From: an uncultured Paracoccaceae bacterium
Lineage (GTDB): Bacteria; Pseudomonadota; Alphaproteobacteria; Rhodobacterales; Rhodobacteraceae
Direction of reading: 5' to 3'
NCBI GenBank assembly: GCA_943787785.1
Contig: CALSNT010000018.1
Span: 62,001-126,000, forward strand
Length of the DNA stretch: 64,000 nucleotides
Under the pieces are notes generated by a model, which was given only the letters and a program-made list of their open reading frames with translations, made no database searches and had not been told where the DNA came from. This document shows positions 35,808-45,270 of the stretch, one piece after another. The position numbers and the translations under genes were made by a program. Positions within the stretch are counted from its first letter, which is position 1. Every line of letters starts with the position of its first letter.

Positions 35808-36587
35808 ATGAAAATCGCAACATTCAACATCAATGGCATCAAAGCCCGGATCAACGCCCTGCCCGATTGGCTGGACGAGGCCCAGCCCGATGTCGCGCTT
35901 TTGCAGGAAATCAAATCTGTCGACGAGGCATTCCCGCGCGAGATCTTCGAAGATCGCGGATACCAGGTCGAAACCCACGGTCAAAAGGGCTTCAACGGTG
36001 TCGCTATCCTGTCAAAACTTCCGCTGGAGGACGTCACGCGCGGCCTGCCTGGTGATGACACCGACGAACAAGCCCGCTGGATCGAAGCAACAGTGATGGG
36101 AGAGGTGCCGGTCCGGGTCTGCGGCCTCTACTTGCCCAATGGCAATCCTGCGCCGGGGCCGAAATATGACTATAAGCTTTCCTGGATGAAAAGATTAGAG
36201 ACGCGCGCCAACCAATTGCTATCGCTCGAAGAACCCGCCCTCATGGCAGGTGATTACAACGTCATCCCAAGCGCTATCGACGCCGCCCGCCCCGACGCCT
36301 GGCGCGACGACGCGTTGTTCCGCCCCGAAACCCGCGAAGCCTTCCGCCGCATCGTCAACCTCGGCTTCACCGAGGCATTCCGCGCCTGCAACCAGCTGCC
36401 TGAGCAATACAGCTTCTGGGATTACCAGGCCGGAGCCTTCCAGCGCAACGATGGCATCCGCATCGACCACTTCCTGCTGACCCCACAATGCGCCGACCTG
36501 TTAACTGACTGCCAGATCGATGCCTTCGCCCGTGCCCGTGAAAAGCCCAGCGACCACGTGCCGGTCTGGGTGGACCTGGCTGCATAG
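35808..36587 (+). CDS. xth: Exodeoxyribonuclease III
   Basis: A 259-aa AP endonuclease/3' exonuclease of the EEP superfamily, acting in base-excision repair. It begins MKIATFNINGIKARI; the metal-binding Glu is in LLQEIKSVDEAFP, the catalytic Asp/Asn in MAGDYNVIPSAID, and the terminal Asp-His pair in KPSDHVPVWVDL. The ATG at 35808 follows the family start; the longer upstream frame is not needed. It is a stand-alone gene. Confidence 0.92.
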   Translation: MKIATFNINGIKARINALPDWLDEAQPDVALLQEIKSVDEAFPREIFEDRGYQVETHGQKGFNGVAILSKLPLEDVTRGLPGDDTDEQARWIEATVMGEVPVRVCGLYLPNGNPAPGPKYDYKLSWMKRLETRANQLLSLEEPALMAGDYNVIPSAIDAARPDAWRDDALFRPETREAFRRIVNLGFTEAFRACNQLPEQYSFWDYQAGAFQRNDGIRIDHFLLTPQCADLLTDCQIDAFARAREKPSDHVPVWVDLAA

Positions 36588-36691
36588 GCGCCTCTGGGAA
36601 CAAATTGCCTTACGTAGCGTTTATCATATGGGTGCGCTGGTCTTTGCCACACCCGCTTGACCGACACCAGAAAATCATTGATTCTTGAACC

Positions 36692-37051
36692 ATGTGGCGC
36701 ACGATCTTCATTCTCTGCCTTCTCGGCAGCCCGGCGCAGGCCTGCTTGACCGCCGGAACAGGCGCGAAATGCGCGACGGCGGCGGACAGCCTGTTCGGCA
36801 TCGGTGCGGCCGACACACAGGCTGGCGGTGCGAAGTTCCAGAAAGCGCCCGAACCCATCTATCCGGTTGAGGTTGGCGACACACTGCCCCCGCAATACTA
36901 CATCCTGATGAATACCCGCCGCTACGGCCTGCCGCCCCCGCGCGATGGCTGGATGTATTTCCGGGTCGAGCGCGAGGTTTACCGCGTTGACGCTCGCACC
37001 CGCGAGGTGCTTGAGCGGGTCACAGAGCAGGCCAGCCGCGCGGTAAATTGA
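36692..37051 (+). CDS. Hypothetical secreted protein
   Basis: A 119-aa protein with a signal peptide (residues 1-17, ending AQA before a Cys). The mature part has two more Cys-containing segments at its start, and its C-terminal half reads YYILMNTRRYGLPPPRDGWMYFRVEREVYRVD. This resembles the small RcnB-like periplasmic fold (DGWMYFRV, then a turn and YRVD), but the similarity is weak. It converges on uvrA with only 4 bases between the stops. Confidence 0.75.
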   Translation: MWRTIFILCLLGSPAQACLTAGTGAKCATAADSLFGIGAADTQAGGAKFQKAPEPIYPVEVGDTLPPQYYILMNTRRYGLPPPRDGWMYFRVEREVYRVDARTREVLERVTEQASRAVN

Positions 37052-37055
37052 CCGC

Positions 37056-39938
37056 TCATTCCGCCGCCACCTTCGCGGCCCCAAGCATATCAGCCAGATA
37101 GCGACCGGTGTGGCTACCCTCGGCCTCGGCCACCTGTTCTGGCGTTCCGACTGCCACGATCCGACCACCGCCATCGCCACCTTCCGGGCCGATGTCGATG
37201 ATGTGGTCGGCAGTTTTCACTACGTCGAGGTTGTGTTCGATCACCACCACCGTGTTACCCTGATCGACCAATTCATGCAGCACTTCCAAAAGCTTACGTA
37301 CATCTTCGAAATGCAGACCCGTGGTCGGTTCGTCCAGAATATAAAGCGTCCGGCCGGTCGAGCGTCGTGCGAGTTCCTTCGACAATTTCACCCGCTGCGC
37401 TTCACCACCGCTGAGGGTCGTCGCTGGCTGGCCCACCTTGATATATCCAAGGCCGACCCGCATCAGCGCATCCATCTTTTCACGGATCGACGGGACGGCC
37501 TTGAAGAACTCCTGCGCATCTTCAACCGTCATATCAAGAACGTCAGATATGCTCTTGCCTTTGAACTTTATTTCCAAGGTTTCTCGGTTGTAGCGCTTGC
37601 CCGCGCAGGTCTCACACATGACATAGACGTCGGGCAGAAAATGCATCTCGATCTTGATGAGGCCGTCGCCCTGGCACGCCTCACACCGGCCGCCCTTGAC
37701 GTTGAACGAAAACCGCCCCGGCTTGTAACCGCGTGCCTTGGATTCCGGCAGGCCGGAAAACCAGTCGCGGATCGGCGTGAAGGCCCCGGTATAGGTCGCC
37801 GGGTTTGATCGCGGTGTCCGCCCGATGGGGCGCTGGTCGATGTCGATGACTTTGTCGAGATGCTCCAACCCTTTGATCGTCTCGCAGGGCGCGGGGGTCT
37901 GGCGCGCGCCGTTCAGCCGCATCGAGGCGGTCTTGAACAGCGTTTCAATCGTCAGGGTCGACTTGCCGCCCCCCGACACCCCGGTAACACAGACGAACTT
38001 GGCCAGAGGGAACTCGGCTGTCACATTCTGCAAGTTGTTCCCGGTCGCATTCTTCACCGTGATCTTTTTCTTGTTCCCTTTCCGACGCTTGTCCGGAACC
38101 GGGATTGAACGTTTGCCCGATAGATAGGCGCCGGTGACCGAGGTCTTGTGTCTGGCAATCGCCGCCGGCTTGCCGTGGGCGACAACTTCACCGCCATGCA
38201 CGCCAGCACCGGGGCCGATATCGAAGACATAATCCGCCTCGCGGATCGCCTCCTCATCGTGCTCCACAACAATCACCGTGTTCCCTTGATCGCGCAGGTT
38301 CTTCAGGGTCAGCAACAGCCGCCCATTGTCGCGCTGGTGCAGCCCGATGGACGGTTCATCCAGAACATAAAGAACGCCAGTTAACCCACTGCCAATTTGG
38401 GACGCCAAGCGAATTCTCTGACTTTCCCCACCGGACAAAGTACCCGAATTCCGGGAAAGCGTCAGATACTCCAACCCGACATTGTTCAGGAAGCCCAGCC
38501 GTTCGCGGATTTCTTTCAGGATCGCCCGCGCAATCTCATTCTTCTGCTTGCTCAACTGGTTCGGCACGTCTTCGACCCAGGCCAACGCCTCGCGGATCGA
38601 CATCTGCACCACCTGCCCCACATGCAGCCGCTTTTCAGGTTTGCCCTTGGCCGGGCCGATCTTCACCGCCAGTGCTTCCGGCCGCAGGCGGAACCCTTCG
38701 CAAACGCCACACGGACGGTTGTTCTGGAAGCGCTCGAATTCTTCGCGAATCCAGTTACTGTCGGTCTCGCGATAGCGCCTCTCCATGTTCGGGATCACGC
38801 CCTCGAACGGTCGGGAGACCTGATAGACCCGCCCGCCCTCGTCATAGCGGAACTGGATTTCCTCCTCACCGGAGCCATACAGGAATACCTGCTGGATCTT
38901 CTCTGGCAGGTCTATCCATTTGGTATTGCGGTCAAATTCATAATGCTTGGCAATGCTCTCAATCGTCTGCAGGAAGTACGGAGACTTCCCTTTCCGCCAA
39001 GGTGCCAACGCGCCGTCATAGATTTTCAGCGACTGATCCGGCACCACGAGACGCTCGTCAAAGAACAACTCCACCCCTAGCCCGTCGCAGGTCGGGCAAG
39101 CCCCGAAAGGGGCGTTGAAGGAAAACAGGCGCGGTTCGATTTCCGGAATTGTGAAGCCACTGACCGGGCAGGCGAAGTTCTCGGAAAAGGTGATGCGCTC
39201 AGGCTCATCGTCTTTCGGGGCCGTCTCAAGGATCGCAATCCCCTGCGCCAGATCGAGTGCCGTGCGGAAAGAATCCGCCAGACGCGTCTCCAATCCTTCT
39301 TTGACAACAATGCGATCCACGACAACGTCGATGTCATGCCTGAACTTCTTGTCCAGCGTCGGAGCCTCATCCAGATCGTGGAACACCCCGTCCACTTTGA
39401 CCCGCGCGAAGCCCTGCTTTCGCAGCTCCAGCATCTCCTTGCGGTACTCGCCCTTGCGGTCGCGAACGATGGGGGCCAGCAGATAGGCACGCGTCCCTTC
39501 CTCCATCGTCATGACCCGGTCAACCATGTCCTGCACTTGCTGAGCCTCAATCGGCAGACCGGTGGCAGGCGAATAGGGCGTCCCGGCGCGGGCGAACAGC
39601 AACCGCATGTAGTCGTAAATCTCAGTGACGGTGCCGACGGTGGAGCGTGGGTTCTTCGACGTCGTCTTCTGCTCAATCGAGATCGCCGGAGACAACCCGC
39701 TGATGTGATCAACGTCGGGTTTTTCCATCATATCAAGGAATTGCCGGGCATAGGCCGACAGCGATTCAACGTACCGCCGTTGTCCTTCGGCATAGATCGT
39801 ATCGAACGCCAGAGACGACTTCCCCGACCCGGACAGCCCGGTAATCACCACCAGTTGATCGCGTGGAATATCGACGTCAATCGACTTGAGGTTATGCTCG
39901 CGCGCGCCGCGCACCTCGATATATTTCAGCTCGGCCAT
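37056..39938 (-). CDS. uvrA: Excinuclease ABC subunit A
   Basis: A 960-aa DNA-damage sensor of nucleotide-excision repair. It has two ABC ATPase modules: Walker [17 protein letters not shown] near residue 30 and [16 protein letters not shown] near 640. Zinc-finger cysteines are visible ([34 protein letters not shown]), and the signatures are [16 protein letters not shown] and [14 protein letters not shown]. The start [16 protein letters not shown] was preferred over an 18-residue upstream extension. An alphaproteobacterial LexA box lies 66-80 bases upstream, so it is probably SOS-induced. Confidence 0.95.
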   Translation of the reverse strand: MAELKYIEVRGAREHNLKSIDVDIPRDQLVVITGLSGSGKSSLAFDTIYAEGQRRYVESLSAYARQFLDMMEKPDVDHISGLSPAISIEQKTTSKNPRSTVGTVTEIYDYMRLLFARAGTPYSPATGLPIEAQQVQDMVDRVMTMEEGTRAYLLAPIVRDRKGEYRKEMLELRKQGFARVKVDGVFHDLDEAPTLDKKFRHDIDVVVDRIVVKEGLETRLADSFRTALDLAQGIAILETAPKDDEPERITFSENFACPVSGFTIPEIEPRLFSFNAPFGACPTCDGLGVELFFDERLVVPDQSLKIYDGALAPWRKGKSPYFLQTIESIAKHYEFDRNTKWIDLPEKIQQVFLYGSGEEEIQFRYDEGGRVYQVSRPFEGVIPNMERRYRETDSNWIREEFERFQNNRPCGVCEGFRLRPEALAVKIGPAKGKPEKRLHVGQVVQMSIREALAWVEDVPNQLSKQKNEIARAILKEIRERLGFLNNVGLEYLTLSRNSGTLSGGESQRIRLASQIGSGLTGVLYVLDEPSIGLHQRDNGRLLLTLKNLRDQGNTVIVVEHDEEAIREADYVFDIGPGAGVHGGEVVAHGKPAAIARHKTSVTGAYLSGKRSIPVPDKRRKGNKKKITVKNATGNNLQNVTAEFPLAKFVCVTGVSGGGKSTLTIETLFKTASMRLNGARQTPAPCETIKGLEHLDKVIDIDQRPIGRTPRSNPATYTGAFTPIRDWFSGLPESKARGYKPGRFSFNVKGGRCEACQGDGLIKIEMHFLPDVYVMCETCAGKRYNRETLEIKFKGKSISDVLDMTVEDAQEFFKAVPSIREKMDALMRVGLGYIKVGQPATTLSGGEAQRVKLSKELARRSTGRTLYILDEPTTGLHFEDVRKLLEVLHELVDQGNTVVVIEHNLDVVKTADHIIDIGPEGGDGGGRIVAVGTPEQVAEAEGSHTGRYLADMLGAAKVAAE

Positions 39939-40003
39939 CGCCACCCCACCAGTCCTGTTCCGACACATAGGTGACGCGCCCCGAGTCGCCAACCGGAAGT
40001 GTG

Positions 40004-40018
40004 GAACATTAATAGAAC
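40004..40018. promoter_or_regulatory. LexA (SOS) box upstream of uvrA
   Basis: GAAC-ATTAATA-GAAC, which is GTTC-N7-GTTC on the uvrA strand, is exactly the direct-repeat LexA site of Alphaproteobacteria. It lies about 70 bases upstream of the uvrA start codon. Binding by LexA would repress uvrA until DNA damage; it could also affect the divergent gene that starts at 40133. Confidence 0.8.
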
Positions 40019-40132
40019 ATTAATCGCCGGGCGGTGCAATGCTGACAAAAGCGGTCAATGCGCTAGCATCTTGGCCTGCGAGATGATCTCGTTAAACTAT
40101 TTTTGAAAGCAATTTTCATTGGGAGAATGCAA

Positions 40133-40948
40133 ATGCAGACCTTGCGATTTGAGGTGACCAACACCGCGCCCTATCCCGTGACCGTCAGCAATCAGGCCGA
40201 CGGCACCGGCGCTGCGATCACGGTTTGCGCCCTCGAAGGCGATCCCTTTGTGGCATTCCTGGCGCAGACCCCGCAGGATGACGAGATTGTATATCTGTCG
40301 CTCGGTCTGGATACCGAACTGAAACGTGACGTGACTCCGTCCGGGCGACCGACAGTTATCGGAATGGGGTATCATGAACCGTCGGAACGGATTTGGTGCG
40401 CAAGCAACGGCGCCCAGCAGAGCGAGGTTTTTGCGCTCGACCCGCTGACCGGGCTCGAGACTGACTCGATGGACTGGTCCAATTATCCCGATCCACAATG
40501 GATCGAGGGCTTCGGCGTCGCTAACAACTTCTTCCTGCGCTCCGACCGCGACAAGCTCGAGATGTTCACCATGAATGGTTTCAGGCTGGGTGAGCGTACC
40601 TACCCGGGGAAATTCATTCAGGGCGTCTCATCCTCTCCCGCGAGTTGGACATTCGTCGACCGGAATGCGTCCGAGATCGTCGTGATCGGTCCCTTCGGCA
40701 ATATCGTCGCGACGGCTCCGGCACCGGGCAACCCCGCCGGGGCTGCCGCAATCGCCTATGACTCGATTTCCCAGCGAAGCAACATGCCGCAGATCATTCC
40801 GCCCCAGGGAATTCTTGGCCCGGTCGGCTCTCCGATGCACCCGGATACGCCCTGGGACCCGACCCCGTGGCTGTTCCGGCACCGGCTGTATTATGTCGAT
40901 GCGGCAGACCAGATGATCTATGGCGGTTACCTGACGGCCGATCCCTGA
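40133..40948 (+). CDS. Conserved protein of unknown function, paralog A
   Basis: A 271-aa protein without signal peptide or known motif. It is clearly paralogous to the protein at 44449-45261: both have a [EL][ML]FTMNG..LGERTYPG block, a SPxSWTFVDxNAxEIV block and a C-terminal HRLY...DQ[MI]IYxGYLTA. The repeated strand-turn pattern suggests a beta-propeller-like fold, which is inference. GGGAG at 40121-40125 favours the ATG at 40133 over that at 40127. Its 3' end overlaps the convergent MFS gene by 22 bases. Confidence 0.75.
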   Translation: MQTLRFEVTNTAPYPVTVSNQADGTGAAITVCALEGDPFVAFLAQTPQDDEIVYLSLGLDTELKRDVTPSGRPTVIGMGYHEPSERIWCASNGAQQSEVFALDPLTGLETDSMDWSNYPDPQWIEGFGVANNFFLRSDRDKLEMFTMNGFRLGERTYPGKFIQGVSSSPASWTFVDRNASEIVVIGPFGNIVATAPAPGNPAGAAAIAYDSISQRSNMPQIIPPQGILGPVGSPMHPDTPWDPTPWLFRHRLYYVDAADQMIYGGYLTADP

Positions 40949-42087
40949 ATCCGCGCGAATATCAGGACAAGCGCAACAATCCCGGCGAGGCACAGAAGCA
41001 CCGTCAGCGCAGTCATCCCTCCCAGCCCCGCGGCCCCCAGAACGACTGCATAGAGCGCCGGGCCGCCTGCCGTGCCGAGGTTACCCATCTGCGCCAGCGC
41101 TCCCCCGGCGCGGGCCTGATCGCGCGGATCGTCGTTCAGTACCGGGATGGCCGCAAACATCGCTCCGGGCGCGAAACCGACCACGGCAATCATCAGCAGT
41201 GCCAGCCACATCTGCCCGCCCGCCGGGGACAGCCAGAGGGCAAACATCAAAATCGCGGATCCGGCGAAGGAGGCGCTGGCGATCCAGCGGGGCGAGATCC
41301 GACGCGCTATGACACCGCCGACGAAGGTCCCGGCCAGCGCGACCAGCGGCAGTGCTCCGGCGAACCAGACAAGCCCCGGTGCGACCAAGGGTGGCAGGAA
41401 TGTCAGCAGCGCCAAGAACATGAACGTGTGCCACAGGAACCCCAGTCCGGGCGCAAGCAGGCGCGGGTCGGTATAAATCGCGACATGCTCGGCCATCCAG
41501 CCGCGACGTTCCTGCACCGCGGGCGGAATGCGGGCGACCAACAGCGGTACCAGCGCGGCGAGAACCAGTAATCCGCCTCCATGGGCGATCAGCACCGCCT
41601 TCACTCCGCCCAGCGCCAGCAAGCCGGGCGCAAGGGTTGCCGACAACGCAAACCCAACCCCGAAGAACATGCCCCACAGCCCCATCACGGTGGTGTGGTG
41701 ACGCGGGGCAGCAGCGTTGATCATCAAAACAGGCGTCGCGATCACGATGGCGAGGTGGGCAAACCCCTCGGCCAGACGCAGCACCAGAAGGGCGGCGAAG
41801 CTGGAGGTCATCGCTTGCCCCAACGACAGTGCGCCACCGAGAAGCATTCCCGCCACCAGCGCGCGCCGCGGCCCGACCCGCGCAATCACCACCCCGGCAG
41901 TCGCGCCAAATATCAGCCCGGCAATCCCGTTCATCGAAATCGCCAGCGCGGCGCGCGGTCCGGCGTCGTACAGCGCCGCCACTTCAGGCAGCATGACCGC
42001 AATCTTGGCAAACTGCGCCGCTGCCAGCAGGCCGACCACCCACAGCAGTCCCACCGCCAGCCAATTCGTGTCCACGCGAGCATTCAT
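40927..42087 (-). CDS. MFS transporter
   Basis: A 386-aa major facilitator with about 12 hydrophobic helices. The loop between helices 2 and 3 reads GATAGVVIARVGPRRALVAG, the standard MFS motif A place, and a similar VGGVIARRISPRW sits in the second half. The substrate is unknown. It is divergent from the VWA protein gene (about 105 bp between starts) and convergent with paralog A. Confidence 0.88.
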   Translation of the reverse strand: MNARVDTNWLAVGLLWVVGLLAAAQFAKIAVMLPEVAALYDAGPRAALAISMNGIAGLIFGATAGVVIARVGPRRALVAGMLLGGALSLGQAMTSSFAALLVLRLAEGFAHLAIVIATPVLMINAAAPRHHTTVMGLWGMFFGVGFALSATLAPGLLALGGVKAVLIAHGGGLLVLAALVPLLVARIPPAVQERRGWMAEHVAIYTDPRLLAPGLGFLWHTFMFLALLTFLPPLVAPGLVWFAGALPLVALAGTFVGGVIARRISPRWIASASFAGSAILMFALWLSPAGGQMWLALLMIAVVGFAPGAMFAAIPVLNDDPRDQARAGGALAQMGNLGTAGGPALYAVVLGAAGLGGMTALTVLLCLAGIVALVLIFARIQGSAVR

Positions 42088-42192
42088 CAGGCCCGACCCC
42101 TACGCCCGGCATTCCGCGCCCACAAGCGGGACTCGCAAAATGCGGTGACGCATGGTTAACTTCCCTAGCCGAGACATCGCCGGAGATTTGAA

Positions 42193-43470
42193 ATGCGCTT
42201 TCTGTTCGCCTGTTTTTTAGCCCTGTTCGCCCTGCCCCTTGCTGCACAAGAACGTCCGCAGGCGATCCTTGTGCTGGACGCCTCTGGCTCCATGTGGGGG
42301 CAGATTGACGGCATCTCGAAGATCGAGATCGCGCAGTCCGTCGTCGGCGACCTGCTGACCGACCTGCCATCGGAGCAGTCGCTGGGGCTGACGGTTTATG
42401 GCCACCGGGTCAAAGGCGACTGCAGCGACATTGAAACCATGGTGCTGCCCGGCGGCGACACGCGCGCCGCAATTGCTGCGGCAGTTAACGGGATTTCTCC
42501 GAAAGGGAAAACGCCGCTATCGGACGCGGTCATTCAGGCGGCCGAGGCGCTCAAATACACCGAAGAAGCGGCCACGGTCATCCTCGTCACCGACGGGTTG
42601 GAAACCTGCGAGCGTGACCCCTGCGCCGTGGGCCGTGCGCTTGAGGAAAACGGCATCGGTTTCACCGCCCATGTCATCGGGTTTGACGTCGCAGTCGAGG
42701 ATCGCGACCAACTGCAATGCCTTGCCGACGAAACCGGCGGCAAGTTTCTCAGCGCTTCGAACGCCGACGAACTCAGCCTTGCGCTCAGCGAAGTGGCCGA
42801 AGAACCCGTAGCACCGGCGCCCGTTCTTGTGACCTTCGTCGCCTCGCAAAGCGACGATGGTCCCGCCGTGGGCTACGACCTGATTTGGGATCTGACCGGA
42901 CCCGACGGGCGCGTATTCACCGGCTTTCAGGGCAGCACCGCCGCCGCCCAGCTTCTGCCGGGCGGCGCGTATCAGATCACGGCCCTGCGCCCCGAGGATT
43001 CCGCGCAGGCCTCGGCCAGTTTTACCTCGCCCGATCAGGCCATGACCTTCACAGTAGTCCTGCCCGAGCTACTTCCGCAGGCCTCGTTGAGCGCCCCTGA
43101 CACCGCCAATATTGGATCGCTCATCGACGTCACCTGGGAAGGCCCCGGCGCAGAACGCGACTACGTTTCCGTAGCCGATCCAGACGAAAAGACGCGTTAC
43201 ATCCGCTATGGCTACACCCGCGCCGGCAACCCGACTGAAGTGCGGATGCCCTCTGCACCCGGCACCTATGAGCTGCGCTATCAGCTCGGCGACGGCGACG
43301 ACATCATCGCACGGCGTATGATCGAGGTTCTGGATGTCGCAGTCACCCTGACCGCGCCCGATACCGCGCCGGTTGGCTCTGTCGTTGATGTCGTGTTCGA
43401 CGGCCCCGATGAGGATCGCGACTACATCTCGGTCGCCGATCCGGAAGAAAAAACCCGCTACATCCGCTAG
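42193..43470 (+). CDS. Secreted von Willebrand factor A domain protein with tandem repeats, cut by an in-frame TAG
   Basis: The first 425 codons. The signal peptide (1-19) is followed by a VWA domain (about 22-205) with the metal site ILVLDASGSMWG, then KGKTPLSDAV and VTDGLETCERDPC. Next comes a linker beta domain (about 210-295), then repeat 1 and most of repeat 2 of an 87-residue unit (key words RDYISVADPDEKTRYIRYGYTR and PGTYELRYQ). The frame stops at TAG 43468-43470, exactly where the other repeats have Tyr (RYIR-Y-GYTR), and continues open in the same frame beyond. VWA proteins of this type act outside the cytoplasm in metal-dependent protein contacts. Confidence 0.88.
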   Translation: MRFLFACFLALFALPLAAQERPQAILVLDASGSMWGQIDGISKIEIAQSVVGDLLTDLPSEQSLGLTVYGHRVKGDCSDIETMVLPGGDTRAAIAAAVNGISPKGKTPLSDAVIQAAEALKYTEEAATVILVTDGLETCERDPCAVGRALEENGIGFTAHVIGFDVAVEDRDQLQCLADETGGKFLSASNADELSLALSEVAEEPVAPAPVLVTFVASQSDDGPAVGYDLIWDLTGPDGRVFTGFQGSTAAAQLLPGGAYQITALRPEDSAQASASFTSPDQAMTFTVVLPELLPQASLSAPDTANIGSLIDVTWEGPGAERDYVSVADPDEKTRYIRYGYTRAGNPTEVRMPSAPGTYELRYQLGDGDDIIARRMIEVLDVAVTLTAPDTAPVGSVVDVVFDGPDEDRDYISVADPEEKTRYIR

Positions 43471-44382
43471 GGTTACACCCGGAATGGTTCCCCTACCGAG
43501 GTACGCATGCCGGACACCCCGGGCGTCTATGAATTGCGCTATCAGTTCGGCGAAGGCGGCCGCATTCTGGCCACCCGACCCATCGAGGTCGTGGCGGTCG
43601 AAGTCTCCCTGACTGCCCCCGACACAGCCCCTATCGGCTCGGTCGTTGATGTCGAATGGATCGGCCCTGATGAGGATCGCGATTACATCTCGGTGGCCGA
43701 CCCGGACGAGAAAACCCGCTACATACGGTACGGCTACACCCGCCATGGCACACCCGCCGAGGTGCGGATGCCCGACACACCGGGCACGTATGAGCTGCGG
43801 TAACAACTCGGTGAAGGCGGTAAAATCCTCGCGCGCCGCGCAATCGAAATCACCGGCATCGACGTCACCATCATTGCGCCGGACAGCGCCCCGATGGGGT
43901 CGACCCTGGGCGTCGAATGGGTCGGTCCGGATGAGGATCGCGATTATGTCTCGGTTGCCGACCCGGACGAAAAAACCCGCTACATAGCCTACGGATACAC
44001 CCGCCACGGAAGCCCAACTGATGTTCTGATGCCCGACGCGCCGGGCACGTATGAGCTGCGCTATCAGCTTGGAGAGGGCGCAAAAATCCTGGCTCGCAAG
44101 ACGATTGAGGTCACCGAGGTCACCGCCACCCTGTCCGGGCCGGGCACCGCCAAAGCTGGCGAAACAATCGACGTCATATGGGACGGCCCGGATTATGACC
44201 GCGACTTCATTTCGGTCGCCGACCCGGACGAGAAAACCCGATACGTTACCTATCGCTACAGCCGCCACGGCAGCCCGGCAGAGATCAAGATGCCGGATAC
44301 GCCCGGCAATTATGAATTGCGCTATCAGATGGGCGGAACCAGCAAGGTCATCGGGTCGGTGCCAATCACAGTGACCGAGTGA
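43081..44382 (+). repeat. Five tandem 261-bp coding repeats
   Basis: Units begin at 43081, 43342, 43603, 43864 and 44125; each start is exactly 261 bp after the last. Each codes for an 87-residue beta-rich domain with the words APDTA, GPDEDRDY[IV]SVADPDEKTRY, GSP.EV.MPDTPGTYELRYQ and a closing IEV. The constant length points to recent duplication or gene conversion between units. Confidence 0.9.
43471..44382 (+). pseudogene. Remaining repeats of the VWA protein after the in-frame stop(s)
   Basis: The same reading frame continues for another 304 codons and encodes the end of repeat 2 and repeats 3, 4 and 5, with a single further stop (TAA at 43801-43803) at the Tyr of ELR-Y-QLGEG in repeat 3. 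No indel is present. The frame ends at a normal TGA after PITVTE. Either the gene was intact until recently and is now truncated, or the stops are read through or are sequencing errors. Without the stops the protein would have 729 residues. Confidence 0.75.
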
Positions 44383-44387
44383 GCCAA

Positions 44388-44419
44388 GGCGCGGCCGGGA
44401 TTTCCCCTCGGGCCGCGCC
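44388..44419 (+). terminator. GC-rich stem-loop after the VWA gene
   Basis: GGCGCGGCC pairs over 9 bp with GGCCGCGCC across a 14-base loop, starting 5 bases after the final TGA. There is no T-run. It lies between the VWA gene and paralog B and could attenuate transcription into the latter. Confidence 0.45.
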
Positions 44420-44448
44420 ACCGCTGGAGTTTTGGAAGGGATTTGGAC

Positions 44449-45261
44449 ATGCCTCAATTTCACGAAACGCATCGTTACGCCTATCCGGTGGCCACTACTG
44501 GTTCCACCGGCGCCTGGCTGGGCGAAACCGGGATGACCGTCTGCGAATTTCACGGCGATGCGGCGCTGGCTTTCCTGACGCAGACCGGCGGCGCAGACGA
44601 TGTGGTGTATCTGAAGCCGTGCTGTGACGTCGAATGGGCCCGTCACGCGACACCGGCGGGGCGCAACACAATCTCGGCTTTGGCATTCAATCCGATCACC
44701 AAACGGATCTGGTGCGGCTATTCGATCGACGATCGCACCATCGTTTCAGCGTTCGAAGTCGGCACCGGTGTTGAAACCTTCGCACTTGATCTGGCGGCAA
44801 CTTCAAACAGTTACGGCGGCACCGGACTTGCCACCAACGGAATGGTCTTCGCACGCGGATCGTTCGAAACTATCGAGCTGTTCACCATGAACGGCAACAA
44901 ACTAGGCGAACGGACTTACCCCGGTCGCAATGTCGAAGGCATTACCGCCTCCCCCTGGAGCTGGACATTCGTCGATTCCAACGCGGGCGAGATTGTCATC
45001 ATCAACCCGTTCGGGGTCGAAATTGCCACCGTCCCCGGCGTCGGCTCGGCCGGGGGCATGGGGGCAATCGCTTTCGATACCTATTCCGACCCCGACTTCA
45101 TGCCTCAGCTCTATGATGGCACAAACTGCAACCTTGGCGATCCGGGGACATTGTTCCACTACGACACCGACTGGTCGCCACAGCCACTGCTGCAGCGGCA
45201 TCGGCTTTATGTGGCCAATACGATCGACCAGATTATCTATGCAGGGTATCTGACAGCCTGA
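44449..45261 (+). CDS. Conserved protein of unknown function, paralog B
   Basis: A 270-aa protein, paralogous to the one at 40133-40948 (shared LFTMNGNKLGERTYPGRN, SPWSWTFVDSNAGEIVIINP and HRLYVANTIDQIIYAGYLTA). It has no signal peptide or membrane segment. The repeated hydrophobic strands and WTFVD/IWCGY-like segments suggest a beta-propeller fold, but I know no function. The ATG at 44449 has a GGAAGGG site; a TTG six bases upstream is less likely. It directly follows the VWA repeat gene on the same strand. Confidence 0.78.
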   Translation: MPQFHETHRYAYPVATTGSTGAWLGETGMTVCEFHGDAALAFLTQTGGADDVVYLKPCCDVEWARHATPAGRNTISALAFNPITKRIWCGYSIDDRTIVSAFEVGTGVETFALDLAATSNSYGGTGLATNGMVFARGSFETIELFTMNGNKLGERTYPGRNVEGITASPWSWTFVDSNAGEIVIINPFGVEIATVPGVGSAGGMGAIAFDTYSDPDFMPQLYDGTNCNLGDPGTLFHYDTDWSPQPLLQRHRLYVANTIDQIIYAGYLTA

Positions 45262-45270
45262 GCGGGGCCC

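Noticed and set aside
43081-44382. CRISPR-like array
   Set aside because: The repeats are 261 bp, contiguous and coding, with no spacers.
43069-44646. 525-codon minus-strand frame opposite the VWA repeats
   Set aside because: It stays open across the two stops and looks repetitive, but this follows from the repeat on the coding strand. The plus-strand frame has a VWA domain, a signal peptide and a sensible repeat unit.
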